A DNA stretch of 64,000 bases, taken from Ochrobactrum sp. BTU1. GTDB lineage: Bacteria > Pseudomonadota > Alphaproteobacteria > Rhizobiales > Rhizobiaceae. Below the pieces are notes generated by a model, which did no database searches, had not been told where the DNA came from, and saw only the letters and a list, made by a program, of their open reading frames with translations. Positions 8,532 to 17,390 of this stretch are shown here, piece after piece. The position numbers and the translations under genes were made by a program. Numbering within the stretch: the first letter of the stretch is position 1; each line of letters starts with the position of its first letter. The stretch is taken from NCBI GenBank assembly GCA_018798825.1, contig CP076356.1:310001-374000 (forward strand), read 5' to 3'.

Positions 8532-9422
8532 CTAATAGGCTAAGTCGGCCTTATGCCTGGCGATAAAATCAACCCATCGGGTCGGCTGACGGCCCGTAAT
8601 GGCGAGGAAATTATCGAAAGTATCGTCAGCGCCAGGTATGGTACCCGCCGCATAGCGCTTATAGTGGTCGTAAACGCAGCCCATATAAGCCATTTCCGCG
8701 CCTGAACTAATCATATCCTGCAAAAAAAGTTCAGGCGGACGGGCTTCATAACGGAACGGCTGGCCGATAATACTCGTCATAAGAGCGGCGAGTTCCTCGT
8801 AGGTTAGGGCGTCATAACCAAGGCGATAAGTCTGCCCAGCATGAAGATCAGGGCGCGAGAGTGTTTCTATCGCTACCTCGGCAATATCGCCTATATCAAC
8901 CCAGCTTATTCGCGCGGGGCCAACGAAAGCCTGAACAACCCCATCCTCTACGGATTTTTTGCCACCATAGCCCAAAAGATTTTGCATAAAGGCTTCTGGG
9001 CGCAAGTGGGTGAAGGAAAAGCCGCACCACTCAATATAGCGCTCCACTAACTGATGCCATGCCCAATGCGCGACCGTGGTATCATCACGGCCACAGGCAC
9101 CGAGATGGACGATATGCTTTACACCCCCTTTCTTTGCATTATCCAGTAGAGCCTTGCTTTGTCGTAGCATGTCGACTGTGTAGCCGGTCACCAGGAAAAT
9201 TCGATCGATACCTTCTAGTGCCGCCCGATGCGTACTTTCGTCATCAAGGTCGAGCATCACTGTTGCAATGCCCTTTTCATTCAAGGCGGCTGCTTTTACG
9301 GGTGACCGCGTGGCAGCCACCCAATCAATCTCAGGGTTGGAGAGGCTGAGGTGGAGCACTCTGCTGCCGACTTGGCCGGTAGCGCCTGTGATTAGAATTT
9401 TAGGGCGATCAAAGGACACCAT
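8532..9422 (-). CDS. NmrA-like NAD(P)-binding reductase
   Basis: Atypical short-chain reductase of the NmrA/HSCARG or QOR2 type, 296 residues, cytoplasmic. The N-terminal Rossmann motif is ITGATGQVGSRV (residues 10-21), followed by an Arg in AATRSP that suggests NADP(H) preference. HIVHLGACG and SWVDIGDIAEV are typical NmrA-family segments. The family includes quinone reductases and redox-sensing regulators, so the substrate is open. It is divergent from the LysR gene at 9540 and shares its control region, so that LysR protein probably regulates it. Confidence 0.85.
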   Translation of the reverse strand: MVSFDRPKILITGATGQVGSRVLHLSLSNPEIDWVAATRSPVKAAALNEKGIATVMLDLDDESTHRAALEGIDRIFLVTGYTVDMLRQSKALLDNAKKGGVKHIVHLGACGRDDTTVAHWAWHQLVERYIEWCGFSFTHLRPEAFMQNLLGYGGKKSVEDGVVQAFVGPARISWVDIGDIAEVAIETLSRPDLHAGQTYRLGYDALTYEELAALMTSIIGQPFRYEARPPELFLQDMISSGAEMAYMGCVYDHYKRYAAGTIPGADDTFDNFLAITGRQPTRWVDFIARHKADLAY

Positions 9423-9506
9423 TGCTTTACTCGTTCATAAGCCACAAAGATGCGTGTAACCTATTGTAGAAAATGATACTTGTCTCTGACGAAGAATTCC
9501 TATTAC

Positions 9507-9525
9507 TATGGAATTTTATTCCATA
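9507..9525. promoter_or_regulatory. LysR-type operator palindrome
   Basis: Perfect inverted repeat TATGGAAT (9507-9514), TTT, ATTCCATA (9518-9525), containing the T-N11-A pattern typical of LysR-family sites. It lies between the divergent NmrA-like gene (start 9422) and the LysR gene (start 9540), 14 bases from the latter, so autorepression is plausible. Confidence 0.7.
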
Positions 9526-9539
9526 ATGAAAGAAGAGCA

Positions 9540-10469
9540 ATGACATCGCCGGAGAGGCTTAAAGGCATCGACGCCTTTGTCACCGCTGCCGACTGCGGTA
9601 GTTTTACAGCTGCTGCTGCTCGGTTGAAAATTACCAATTCAGCGGTAGGCAAAGCGATCGCTCGGCTTGAACTGCGCCTTGGCGTTCGTCTGTTCACCCG
9701 CACGACGCGCACTTTGTCTCTTACGGACGCTGGTGCCGCTTACTACCGCACTTGCTCAAGAATTCTCGCGGACCTCGAATCTGCAGAAGTAACAATAGCA
9801 GCTGAAGGGTCAGAACCTGTTGGGCGCTTAAGAGTTGACGTTCCAGCTTCCTACGGCCGTTTACATGTTATGCCGATATTGCTCGAGTTTGCCGCTGCGT
9901 ACCCAGGTCTGCGTCCACATGTTTCGTTCTCGGATCACTTCGTCGATCTCATCGAGGATGAAGTCGATATTGTCGTCCGGATCGGCGGTCCCGATGTCTG
10001 GCCTCCCACGATCGGCCATTATCATCTCGGTTCCGAAACGGCAATTTTCTGTGCTTCGCCCAGTTATTTATCCCGAGCAGGATCTGTAAATACGGTGGCT
10101 GAACTCGAAGCTCATGACAAGGTGATTTACAAAAAAAACGATGGTACTCCATCATTTTGGTTGTTTCAGGATACTCCATGTGCGCCAAGTGTGCGACGGG
10201 TGGTAGATGGAAGGATTGCACTTGGTGACGCGGCAAGCAAAGTAGCCGCTGTCGTTGCGGGATGCGGGATCGCTCAGTTGCCGACTTGGCTCGTGCAGAA
10301 TGAACTTCTGAGCGGCAGTCTAGTTCACGTTCTTCCCGAACACACTGCAACCGGCTTGCCGTTCCGTCTGATTTGGCAGAAAAACAAAGAAAGTTTGCCG
10401 AAAGTGATGTTGCTGACCGAGGCGTTAAAGAAGCTTAGTCCAACTTGTTTGCCGCGGTTGTTAGATTAA
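9540..10469 (+). CDS. LysR-family transcriptional regulator
   Basis: 309 residues. N-terminal winged helix (about residues 5-65: FVTAADCGSFTAAAARL, then SAVGKAIARLELRLGVRLF) and a C-terminal effector-binding domain with the family stretch GRLRVDVPASYGRLHVMPIL. The closest type is the AaeR/DsdC-like LysR subgroup that often controls a neighbouring oxidoreductase. The ATG at 9540 is preceded by AGAAGAG; an upstream start at 9480 would lie across the operator and is unlikely. Probably regulates the divergent NmrA-like reductase and itself. Confidence 0.92.
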   Translation: MTSPERLKGIDAFVTAADCGSFTAAAARLKITNSAVGKAIARLELRLGVRLFTRTTRTLSLTDAGAAYYRTCSRILADLESAEVTIAAEGSEPVGRLRVDVPASYGRLHVMPILLEFAAAYPGLRPHVSFSDHFVDLIEDEVDIVVRIGGPDVWPPTIGHYHLGSETAIFCASPSYLSRAGSVNTVAELEAHDKVIYKKNDGTPSFWLFQDTPCAPSVRRVVDGRIALGDAASKVAAVVAGCGIAQLPTWLVQNELLSGSLVHVLPEHTATGLPFRLIWQKNKESLPKVMLLTEALKKLSPTCLPRLLD

Positions 10470-10834
10470 ATAGAGTTTCCCTACCCAATCTGAAATCAGA
10501 CCAATGAAAACCAATTTATTTTTCGGTTAGCATAATGACGATCGTTTATGCTGCAGCAATATACTGCACTGCGGGATTTGAAATCCTAATCCATACAAAA
10601 ATCGTCATAAGACCGTTGTGTAACGGGCGGCGATAAGTACCGTGAGCCGGCACTAATCTTGGGGCCGCAGGTATGCCTAACAGAAGTGCAGGAGTTTGGT
10701 CATGGTATCGATTAAGTCGACTAACGGATTGCAAATGGCTTTCCCTCGCACCTATTGCGAAGCAAAGGCTCTGGAGAGCGCTCACATCTCCCTTCTTGCT
10801 GGCTGACACAATCAGACGTGAACGCCCGCCGCGC
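10470..10834. other. intergenic region between convergent genes
   Basis: No gene supported. An 8-bp inverted pair ATGACGAT (10535-10542) and ATCGTCAT (10601-10608) is separated by 58 bases; its meaning is unknown. A minus-strand frame at 10546-10896 overlaps the permease end and looks like noise. Confidence 0.4.
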
Positions 10835-11806
10835 TCAGCGCGCGAGGGAACGTTTGAAGCGGGTTTCAAGTTTGGCTTGACCATATTCGAGAACAATGGA
10901 CAGGGCCCAATATATCATCGAGGCGGTGATCAGCATTTCGATATGTCGGAATTCAGTTTGTCCCTGGGTACGAGCGAGATACATAAGTTCCCATACACCA
11001 ATGACTGAGACGAGTGATGAGTCCTTGAGCATCGCGATAAATTGGTTGCCGGTCGGCGGAATTATGATGCGCATCGCCTGCGGGAGAATGACCAGCCACA
11101 TGGTCTGCGAAGAGCCAAGGCCAAGCGCGAATGCACCTTCCTGTTGTCCACGTGGAATGCTTTCGATGCCTGCCCGGAAGATCTCAGTCATATAAGCGCC
11201 GTAGCATAATGACAACGCCAGAATACCTGCGGGAATTGGTCCGATGACGTACCCCACCTGCGGGAGCCCGAGGTAAATGATATAGATCTGCATTAACAAT
11301 GGCAGGCCACGGAAGAGCGAAGTGTAGAACGTTGCCAGCCCGTAGACGAGGCCGTTCTTAGAAAGTTTGGCCACAGCACCAACCAATGCAAGGATGGTCG
11401 CGAAAAAAATGGATGCCGCAGAAATATAGAGCGTTGTGACGACGCCCTGACTGATCAAAAATCCGATTTTCCGGGCAATGAATTCAAAGGACAGATTGAA
11501 CGAGTAGAAGAAGATCATCAACAGAAGGAATAGTTCCAGCCATATTCCACAGATCTGCGCCCAACGCGGGAAAAGCTTAAGAAACCTCCAATTGGCAAAG
11601 ATAATAACGCTTAGCAATACCGAGGAGATGAGGGTCGACTTGGTGAAGCCTGCCTTCGCGACCTTCGGGTCTATACCAAGCCAGTTTGTTATCCCTGAGA
11701 ACCGAATGTTCATGAAACAAAAGAGTGCTGTCAGGATAACAAAAAAAGCTATCTGAACAGTACGCTTGGCGGCTTCTGGCCGCGTCAGAAAAAACCTCCC
11801 GAGCAT
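10835..11806 (-). CDS. polar amino-acid-type ABC transporter permease
   Basis: Inner-membrane permease of the His/Glu/Gln/opine family, 323 residues. The C-terminal two thirds carry the family domain with the EAA loop GAFALGLGSSQTMWLVILPQ and the TTLYISAASIFFATILALVG start of the core. The N-terminal ~90 residues add extra hydrophobic segments, longer than the usual 220-240 residue permease but known in alphaproteobacterial examples. The ATG at 11806 has a clear AGAGGAGAG site; upstream starts would overlap the preceding oxidase gene. It follows a binding protein and an FAD oxidase, and no ATPase gene is present in the operon. Confidence 0.9.
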   Translation of the reverse strand: MLGRFFLTRPEAAKRTVQIAFFVILTALFCFMNIRFSGITNWLGIDPKVAKAGFTKSTLISSVLLSVIIFANWRFLKLFPRWAQICGIWLELFLLLMIFFYSFNLSFEFIARKIGFLISQGVVTTLYISAASIFFATILALVGAVAKLSKNGLVYGLATFYTSLFRGLPLLMQIYIIYLGLPQVGYVIGPIPAGILALSLCYGAYMTEIFRAGIESIPRGQQEGAFALGLGSSQTMWLVILPQAMRIIIPPTGNQFIAMLKDSSLVSVIGVWELMYLARTQGQTEFRHIEMLITASMIYWALSIVLEYGQAKLETRFKRSLAR

Positions 11807-11819
11807 GTTCTCTCCTCTG

Positions 11820-13103
11820 CTAGCTCGCCTTTCGCTCAGCAAGCCAATCCTGCATCTGCAATTTCCAATAGGTAATCTGTGCGGCTGCAAGGCCGGCGTG
11901 TCCTCCAGCCCAGACAAGTCCGAATTTTTCGAAGAGTTTGTAGCGGTCGCTCTGTCCGCAGATGGCTTCTGCCACCACCTTGCCGCCAATTGCAGTCGTG
12001 TTGAGCCCATGACCGCCGAAAGCCGTGCAGTACCACGTGTTGCGGTCAAGTTGGCCGATCTGTGGCATCTTATGCCTCGCGTAGGACATTAAACCAGACC
12101 AAGCCAGCTCAGTCTTGAGAGAAGCAAGTTGGGGATAGGTGCCGACCATTTCGCGGCGCAACTCGCGGACCACGCCGGGAGTGTCGGCCGCTCTTGTAGT
12201 GATACGTCCACCCCACAAAAGCCTCTGACCCCCGTCTATCACGCGGTAATAGTCTCCGGCCCGACGGTTATCACCAATCGCAGCCATAGTGTGGATTGCC
12301 GATGATATCAGTTCGGGGGCCTTTTCACTCACCATCACATAGGTCGAAATTGGCAGATAAGCTCGCCGGATCTGTCCCACCAGACCGTCAGTGTAACCAC
12401 CCGTGGTGATCAGAACTGAGGCCGCCTTGATGTGTCCACGGTTCGTTTTGACAAGCTTGCCATCCTTTTCGTCGAGCAACTGCATCACACGGCTATGCTC
12501 AAATATCCGTCCTCCAAGTCGTTCAATCTCGCGCCCGAGGGCTCGGAGGTAATTCAATGGATGGATATGGAACGCGTTAGGGTCGTAAACCGATTGGAAA
12601 TAGCGCCGCGAATTCAGAATCCTACGTGTTTCCGTGGTTGAATAAAAGTCAATCTCGTAGCCATAATCGCGCTGAAGCGCGTCGGCGTAATGTCTTAGAT
12701 TGTCACCGTCGTCATATCGGCGCACGTGCAAAATACCGGGAACGGACTGTGCTTCTACGATCTTCATCGTGTCGATATTTTGTCGAACAAATTCGACGCC
12801 CTCAATCGACAACCGGTGAAGGGATTCAGCAACAGATTTGCCCACTTTGGTGCCAATTTCATCGCCGCCTGACGAAAAGCCTGGGCTCACGAACCCGCCA
12901 TTGCGCCCCGAGGCCCCAAATCCGATGCTTTCGGCTTCCAGGACAACAACTTGCTTGCCTGCACGTGACATCTGCAGAGCGGCCGACAGACCGGCCAACC
13001 CTCCGCCGATCACGGCCACATCTGCCGTGATCTCCTGTTCAAGTGTCGGCCGCGCCACCGCGTCCGCCGCTGTTTGACTGTAATATGTGGTCGGGTAAGT
13101 CAT
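11820..13103 (-). CDS. FAD-dependent amine oxidase, PuuB/DadA type
   Basis: DAO-family flavoprotein of 427 residues that probably oxidises an amine or amino acid taken up by the neighbouring transporter genes. The dinucleotide-binding motif VAVIGGGLAGLSAALQMSRA lies near residues 30-50, followed by GFGASGRNGGFVSPG, very typical of gamma-glutamylputrescine oxidase and relatives. AFGGHGLNTTAIGGK near the C-terminus is the second FAD-contacting stretch. The start at 13103 matches the PuuB N-terminus (short Tyr-rich lead before ITADVAVIGGG); 13136 is an alternative. Located between binding-protein and permease genes, 13 bases before the latter. The substrate could be a polyamine derivative, an opine or an N-alkyl amino acid. 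Confidence 0.85.
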   Translation of the reverse strand: MTYPTTYYSQTAADAVARPTLEQEITADVAVIGGGLAGLSAALQMSRAGKQVVVLEAESIGFGASGRNGGFVSPGFSSGGDEIGTKVGKSVAESLHRLSIEGVEFVRQNIDTMKIVEAQSVPGILHVRRYDDGDNLRHYADALQRDYGYEIDFYSTTETRRILNSRRYFQSVYDPNAFHIHPLNYLRALGREIERLGGRIFEHSRVMQLLDEKDGKLVKTNRGHIKAASVLITTGGYTDGLVGQIRRAYLPISTYVMVSEKAPELISSAIHTMAAIGDNRRAGDYYRVIDGGQRLLWGGRITTRAADTPGVVRELRREMVGTYPQLASLKTELAWSGLMSYARHKMPQIGQLDRNTWYCTAFGGHGLNTTAIGGKVVAEAICGQSDRYKLFEKFGLVWAGGHAGLAAAQITYWKLQMQDWLAERKAS

Positions 13104-13176
13104 CGGAACACCGGAATAACATAACGGTTGAGCCACCGTGGCGATGGCTCATTCCGAAAATGATTTAAGGGTAATG

Positions 13177-14004
13177 TCAGTCGGCGCTGTAATCTTTGCC
13201 GTACCACTTTGCAGTGAGCGTCGCCAAAGTGCCGTCAGATTTCATCTGCTTGATGATTTCCCCAATCTTGGCTGTCCATTCCGGATCGTTCTTCTCTGCA
13301 ATGACCACGAGAGGCTCGCGGAATGCATATTCGCCCTCGAGGATCTTCACCGGGTAACCATTCTTGATCGCGTTCTGCGCCGTTTGTTCCGGCGCGATGA
13401 TCGCATCAATGCGAACGCCGTCACCTAGTCTAAGATCATCGAATGGCAGCATGGAATCCGCGAAGGTACGAATTTCGCCTGGCTCAAGCTTATATTCGAT
13501 AGGGGGAAGCCCCGGAGCGTCAATTTCCAACTGGCGGCGAGCAAAATCTTCCGAGGTGGTTGCGGTTTCTACGCCAATGACTTTGCCCTTAAGATCAGCA
13601 ACGGATTTCGCCTCGCTATCCTTGTGTACAACATAGACATAGGGGCTGTAATAATAGACACCGGCAAAATCGATGACATTGGCGCGTGCCTTGGTCGGTG
13701 TGACTGAACCAACGCCCACGTCATAGCGACCCTGCCAGCGCCCGCCAGTTAGTGTTGCCCAATCGGGTGTTTCGAAAGTGACGCTGACACCAAGGCGTTT
13801 GCCGATCTCATTGGCTACGTCTACGTCGAAGCCCACAAGCTTGTTGGAGTCATCAAGAAAGCTCTGTGGCGGCCAACCCGCATTGGTTGCAACAACCATA
13901 GCCTTCTTTTCCATGACGCGGTCCAGCGTCTCTCCTGCGTAAGCAGAAAATCCAGTAGCTAGAATAGCGCCTGCGATACCCATTATTGTTATGATTTTTT
14001 TCAT
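13177..14004 (-). CDS. polar amino-acid-type ABC solute-binding protein
   Basis: Periplasmic binding protein family 3 (SBP_bac_3), 275 residues. Signal peptide MKKIITIMGIAGAILATG, then a cleavage site near AYA-GE. The mature lobes carry GFDVDVANEIGKRLGV and the family segment DLKGKVIGVETATTSEDF. The ATG at 14004 follows GGAGGGG; the longer in-frame start adds only six residues. It heads the operon with the FAD oxidase and the long permease, so the bound solute is presumably the oxidase substrate. Confidence 0.92.
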   Translation of the reverse strand: MKKIITIMGIAGAILATGFSAYAGETLDRVMEKKAMVVATNAGWPPQSFLDDSNKLVGFDVDVANEIGKRLGVSVTFETPDWATLTGGRWQGRYDVGVGSVTPTKARANVIDFAGVYYYSPYVYVVHKDSEAKSVADLKGKVIGVETATTSEDFARRQLEIDAPGLPPIEYKLEPGEIRTFADSMLPFDDLRLGDGVRIDAIIAPEQTAQNAIKNGYPVKILEGEYAFREPLVVIAEKNDPEWTAKIGEIIKQMKSDGTLATLTAKWYGKDYSAD

Positions 14005-14264
14005 TTTATCGAACCCCTCCACTGGTTTGATATCTCAGCATTGCATAAACGTGGAAGCAACGGCTAGCTTGGCCTAATAGCCAGGTCATGAAATAAACGC
14101 ATCATCATATGCAGTTATTGCAGGATGTCAGCGTAAAATGGCTCGTGTGAAGCCCGAACTTGTCAAATGTCGACGCAGCAATCAAAACTCGTTATGTCAG
14201 ACCTTTCAATGGAATTGAAAAAGCCTTGTCAGCATTGCAGAATTTTCTGTTGCTGTTCTGACAG

Positions 14265-15035
14265 TCATCCAAATGCTCCCGCGATCCTTCTCGGGTCGAC
14301 CTTTGCCATCGGTACGGCGTATTCGATACAGATTTGTGCTGCAGTACTAGGGTCGATACGCGCCTTATACGCCGCAAACACATCTTGAAGCGCAAACCTG
14401 AATGAAGCTGGCCAGTATTCTGGCGGTGCCTCGTATTGCTGCAGTGCCTCTTGAAATACCGACCAGAGAGGTTGAAGGTAATCAATTGGTAGATGATCTG
14501 GTTTGCTTAAAGCTGGAAGCTGCGGCACGCCGAAGTCTTCAGAACCGATGGTCTGAGCTACGTGGCGCATCGCCTGATAGACGATATCAAGTGATATGTT
14601 GGCCCCATCGCTTTGAGCTGCACCTAGCGCAAGACTTAGGAGGGAAAGACGGCTTTCGATCAAATAACGATTGGGGAGATCGCCAAAGTAATAAAGATTG
14701 CCATCGTTGGTCTCTACAATGGTTAAGGCATCCGCAGCGCCAGAGGCAGCAGTTTCAAACTGTGCAGCCATAAGACAGGAAAAGCCGCCATTCGATGCGA
14801 GAGCTGCAAAGAGGTTCTCAGGTTTTATGATCTCATTTGAAACCGCGCTTTTGCAAGCAAGATCATGCAGAACTCGGCCTGCCAATCTGGGGCGAACCAT
14901 CGGATCATCAGTCTCAGCCTTTCGTAACTGTTCCAACATCGCAAGATGACCTGGAAGAAGGGCATTGCTATCGTTGGTTTGTTCCCGCGACCTGTTTTGC
15001 CGCGATGAGTTTCGCCAAAAATTGAACAATTTCAC
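14265..15035 (-). CDS. uncharacterised protein, 256 residues
   Basis: Family not recognised. The N-terminal ~30 residues are basic and polar (RNSSRQNRSREQTNDS). The rest is helical in character, with several Ala/Leu-rich stretches and few charged clusters. No signal peptide or membrane segment is evident, and no catalytic motif. The frame is long and has coherent composition, which argues for a real gene. It lies upstream of the binding protein at 14004 in the same direction, but 260 bases away, so probably not in that operon. Confidence 0.6.
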   Translation of the reverse strand: MKLFNFWRNSSRQNRSREQTNDSNALLPGHLAMLEQLRKAETDDPMVRPRLAGRVLHDLACKSAVSNEIIKPENLFAALASNGGFSCLMAAQFETAASGAADALTIVETNDGNLYYFGDLPNRYLIESRLSLLSLALGAAQSDGANISLDIVYQAMRHVAQTIGSEDFGVPQLPALSKPDHLPIDYLQPLWSVFQEALQQYEAPPEYWPASFRFALQDVFAAYKARIDPSTAAQICIEYAVPMAKVDPRRIAGAFG

Positions 15036-15365
15036 GAATAATGCCTTTCAGTCGTAGCCACCCACCAAGCAAGGGTAATGAATAGAAAGAAGAGAGATGT
15101 TGTACGTTAAAGGTTTCGGGCAAAATTGTTCTACCTGCCCGGTTAGTCGAGCTAGACCAACCAGATCTTGACCCCAGCCTTTGCGAGCTCCAAAGCGCTG
15201 ACATGTTGAAAAGATCCGCAACTCCTTCCGACTTGCGCTGAACGAATAGGCGCAATCGAAGGTTTCTACGCCGGCAGAATACATGCAAGTTATCTCGATA
15301 TGAGTGGTATAATGCATCTCAACGCGCAATAACGTGCGTTCGATCGTTGAAGATCGGATATCACC
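15036..15365. other. intergenic region
   Basis: Lies between two divergently oriented small genes. Minus-strand frames at 14968-15288 and 15048-15380 overlap the start of the neighbouring genes and lack motifs. Nothing else was seen. Confidence 0.35.
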
Positions 15366-15716
15366 ATGAAAAATGCACAATGGATACGTTCCGCTGTTGG
15401 CGGAGCGATAGTTGGCGCAATTGCAACAATTGTTGTTGGCTTTACCTTCGGCGGCTGGGTCACGGGAGGGACGTCAGAGCGTCTAATCGCGTCCAGTATG
15501 TCCGAAGGTGTAGCAGTCGCGCTCACACCATACTGCCTGGAAAGATCGAAAAATGATCCGGAGGCCGTAAAGGTGATGGCCGAGTACAAAGCTGCACCGG
15601 CTTACTCGCGCCGAATGCTCATCGAAAAATCAGGCTGGGCGACACCGTTGGGAGCGGAGCAACCGAATGCTGCGCTCGCCGCAGCATGTGGCAATGAGCT
15701 CGCTAAAGCGCTGTAA
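15366..15716 (+). CDS. small membrane-anchored protein
   Basis: 116 residues, not assigned to a named family. One strong N-terminal transmembrane segment (SAVGGAIVGAIATIVVGFTFGG, residues about 9-30), then a soluble region containing CLERSKNDPEAVKVMAEYK and RMLIEKSGWATPLG. Proteins with this shape and the IEKSGWATPLG phrase occur in rhizobia as conserved hypotheticals (recalled, not searched). It is likely inner-membrane anchored with the C-terminal part in the periplasm. It stands at the head of a run of small plus-strand genes. Confidence 0.75.
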   Translation: MKNAQWIRSAVGGAIVGAIATIVVGFTFGGWVTGGTSERLIASSMSEGVAVALTPYCLERSKNDPEAVKVMAEYKAAPAYSRRMLIEKSGWATPLGAEQPNAALAAACGNELAKAL

Positions 15717-15749
15717 AGCAGTCGTACGGGCGCATAACAGGAGGCTGAC

Positions 15750-15983
15750 ATGCAAAAAGAGCTTCTACCACCAATTCCGCAACGAGATCACTCTTTACGT
15801 CCGCGCCATGAGGAAGATCGGACAGCTAGCAAGGGTGACCTCACAACCGCTCTTTGGCAAATGAGCGCACCCTCCTGGGATTGGAACAATATGGCAAATA
15901 TTTTGCGACGTGTGTGCGGTGGGTTTTCCCGCAAACGCACGACACGCCATGGATCGACAGGGAGTGAATCCAATGAAGAATGA
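15750..15983 (+). CDS. possible small protein, 77 residues
   Basis: Not recognised. The reason to list it is a strong ribosome site (AGGAGG at 15740-15745) at good spacing from the ATG, just after the preceding small membrane protein. The sequence is hydrophilic, with many Arg, Ser and Thr and a central DLTTALWQMSAPSWDWNNM stretch. Its end overlaps the start of the next gene by 11 bases, as expected for coupled genes. It could still be chance. Confidence 0.4.
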   Translation: MQKELLPPIPQRDHSLRPRHEEDRTASKGDLTTALWQMSAPSWDWNNMANILRRVCGGFSRKRTTRHGSTGSESNEE

Positions 15984-16209
15984 TGCAACCGCGCTTGAAC
16001 GGAAGGTCCTGGCTCATGAACAGATACTTCAAGTCCTTATCGGCCATCTCGCTGAGGCAGAACCCAAGTTTCTGGATCGTCTGAAGGCAGTGTTTACCCG
16101 CCATCACAATCTTGGAGTAAACGAGCAGGACTACGTTGATACTGCTCAATTTGCGGAGCAATTCATTCGCGAAATTGAGAAAATGCAGGAATACAAAGCA
16201 ACAAGGTAA
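15973..16209 (+). CDS. small uncharacterised helical protein, 78 residues
   Basis: Not assigned. The ATG at 15973 follows AGGGAG at good spacing; an upstream in-frame ATG at 15910 has none. The product is highly charged and probably mostly helical: LERKVLAHEQILQVLIGHL, then PKFLDRLKAVF and a C-terminal FAEQFIREIEKMQ amphipathic helix. Cytoplasmic by composition. Third in a row of small plus-strand genes. Confidence 0.65.
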   Translation: MKNDATALERKVLAHEQILQVLIGHLAEAEPKFLDRLKAVFTRHHNLGVNEQDYVDTAQFAEQFIREIEKMQEYKATR

Positions 16210-16391
16210 TCTTCTTTGGCTCTTGAGAAAACCGAAAATCTTTTGAGCCAACTATTATTGCCGTGGGTCGCGACTGGTATCGTTTTCTTGCTATTGCTCA
16301 GCTAAAGGCGCATAATTTAGGTACTGAAAAATTCAATTGGGCGTTGCGATCCCAAGGATCCGCAATTCGACCCTAACGAGGAGGACACGCT

Positions 16392-16667
16392 ATGTCTTCC
16401 ATCACTCGCCAAACATATTCGGGTCCCGAAGATTTCCCTTTGTTGCGCGCTTTTTTGCTTCGTTCAGGCTACTCGTTTGACGGTGGCGATGATCGACTGG
16501 TGCAAACACAGTCCGCAGACCAACTTTTCACAATAATCCGAGAAGGACGCCATGATCCCGGTCAGATGCTAGATGCCCTTATCGCAATACGCACGATACG
16601 GCTATGCGGGAATAACCAACGGGATCTGGATAGATGGGAAAATGAAGGGGGCTCATCGACATTGTAG
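16392..16667 (+). CDS. small conserved-type protein ending RWENEGG
   Basis: 91 residues, no named function. A strong CGAGGAGGACACGCT ribosome site precedes the ATG. The C-terminus reads LDRWENEGGSSTL, and the protein at 61650-61904 ends with a related VERWDDEGG block, a phrase common at the C-termini of short rhizobial hypotheticals (recalled). Composition is soluble and charged. No partner is evident. Confidence 0.68.
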   Translation: MSSITRQTYSGPEDFPLLRAFLLRSGYSFDGGDDRLVQTQSADQLFTIIREGRHDPGQMLDALIAIRTIRLCGNNQRDLDRWENEGGSSTL

Positions 16668-16934
16668 TCGAGAGGCTCTTGAAAAAGCACCGTAATCATT
16701 GCAAAACCATCCCATTTCCGCTCTAGTAATGATGGTCTAGATGAAAGACACCTATACATCCGCCGAGTGTTAGGGTCGCTAATTTTCTGCAAGAATCTGT
16801 TTTGAACCGGGGTTTTTCTGCCGCATCTACCGGGCGAACAAAACCTAATGATCACCGATGCAACGTGGCTGCAACGACGCTCCACCGAATGAAAGACAAG
16901 CTTCATGTCCATACACGAAGCTTGCTATTCAAAA

Positions 16935-17234
16935 TCAATCTCGTGATCGGATGGTATCACGCGAACCTAGAGCCATGTTAGCTGCGTCGCGTGCTAGTGC
17001 CTCGTCGATCTCTGTGGACGATACCTGAAGCACCTGGTGGCAGGTGATCGCCACCGAGATCGCCGGAAGCTCAAGATAAGTCGCGACTTTCCGATAGGCC
17101 GTGAAGCTCACGCCTTCTATCAACTCCTCGTCAACGACTAGACGATATGTGCCTGCTTCCAATGGCTCTGAATAAGATTTCAGGCGAAACGGATGCAGGA
17201 ATGTGATTTCGGTTGTCGTCGTTCTCTCGGTCAT
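16935..17234 (-). CDS. uncharacterised protein, 99 residues
   Basis: Not assigned a function. The ATG at 17234 follows GAGGAAGG; a GTG 24 bases upstream is the alternative. The N-terminal half holds a TFLHPFRLKSYSEPLEAGTY stretch and an acidic VVDEELIEGVSFTAYRKVAT block suggestive of a small beta-rich domain; similar short proteins occur in rhizobia (recalled). The C-terminal half is helical. It follows the 39-residue membrane protein gene with a gap of 36 bases, so the two probably form a small operon. Confidence 0.7.
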   Translation of the reverse strand: MTERTTTTEITFLHPFRLKSYSEPLEAGTYRLVVDEELIEGVSFTAYRKVATYLELPAISVAITCHQVLQVSSTEIDEALARDAANMALGSRDTIRSRD

Positions 17235-17270
17235 ATCGAGCACCACCTTCCTCGCCACACCTGCTTTGGC

Positions 17271-17390
17271 CTATCGAAACCACTGCTCGCCCAGAATGTA
17301 CACAATCATGGCAAGGCTGGCTGCGGATAGGACGTAACCGACGATGGTCTCGTACTCGGGCTTTCTGGGATAATGAAATAGGGAAGACAT
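17271..17390 (-). CDS. 39-residue single-pass membrane protein
   Basis: A short gene easily missed by length cut-offs. From the ATG at 17390 the product begins MSSLFHYPRKPEYETIVGYV, continues with LSAASLAMIVYILGEQWF, and ends at the TAG at 17271-17273. One hydrophobic segment covers about residues 16-33, with basic residues on the N-terminal side. A very strong CGAGGAGGACACC ribosome site sits just upstream of the ATG. It precedes the 99-residue gene in the same direction. Confidence 0.72.
   Translation of the reverse strand: MSSLFHYPRKPEYETIVGYVLSAASLAMIVYILGEQWFR

Noticed and set aside
10546..10896. Minus-strand frame of 116 codons
   Set aside because: Overlaps the end of the permease gene in another frame and has no recognisable domain.
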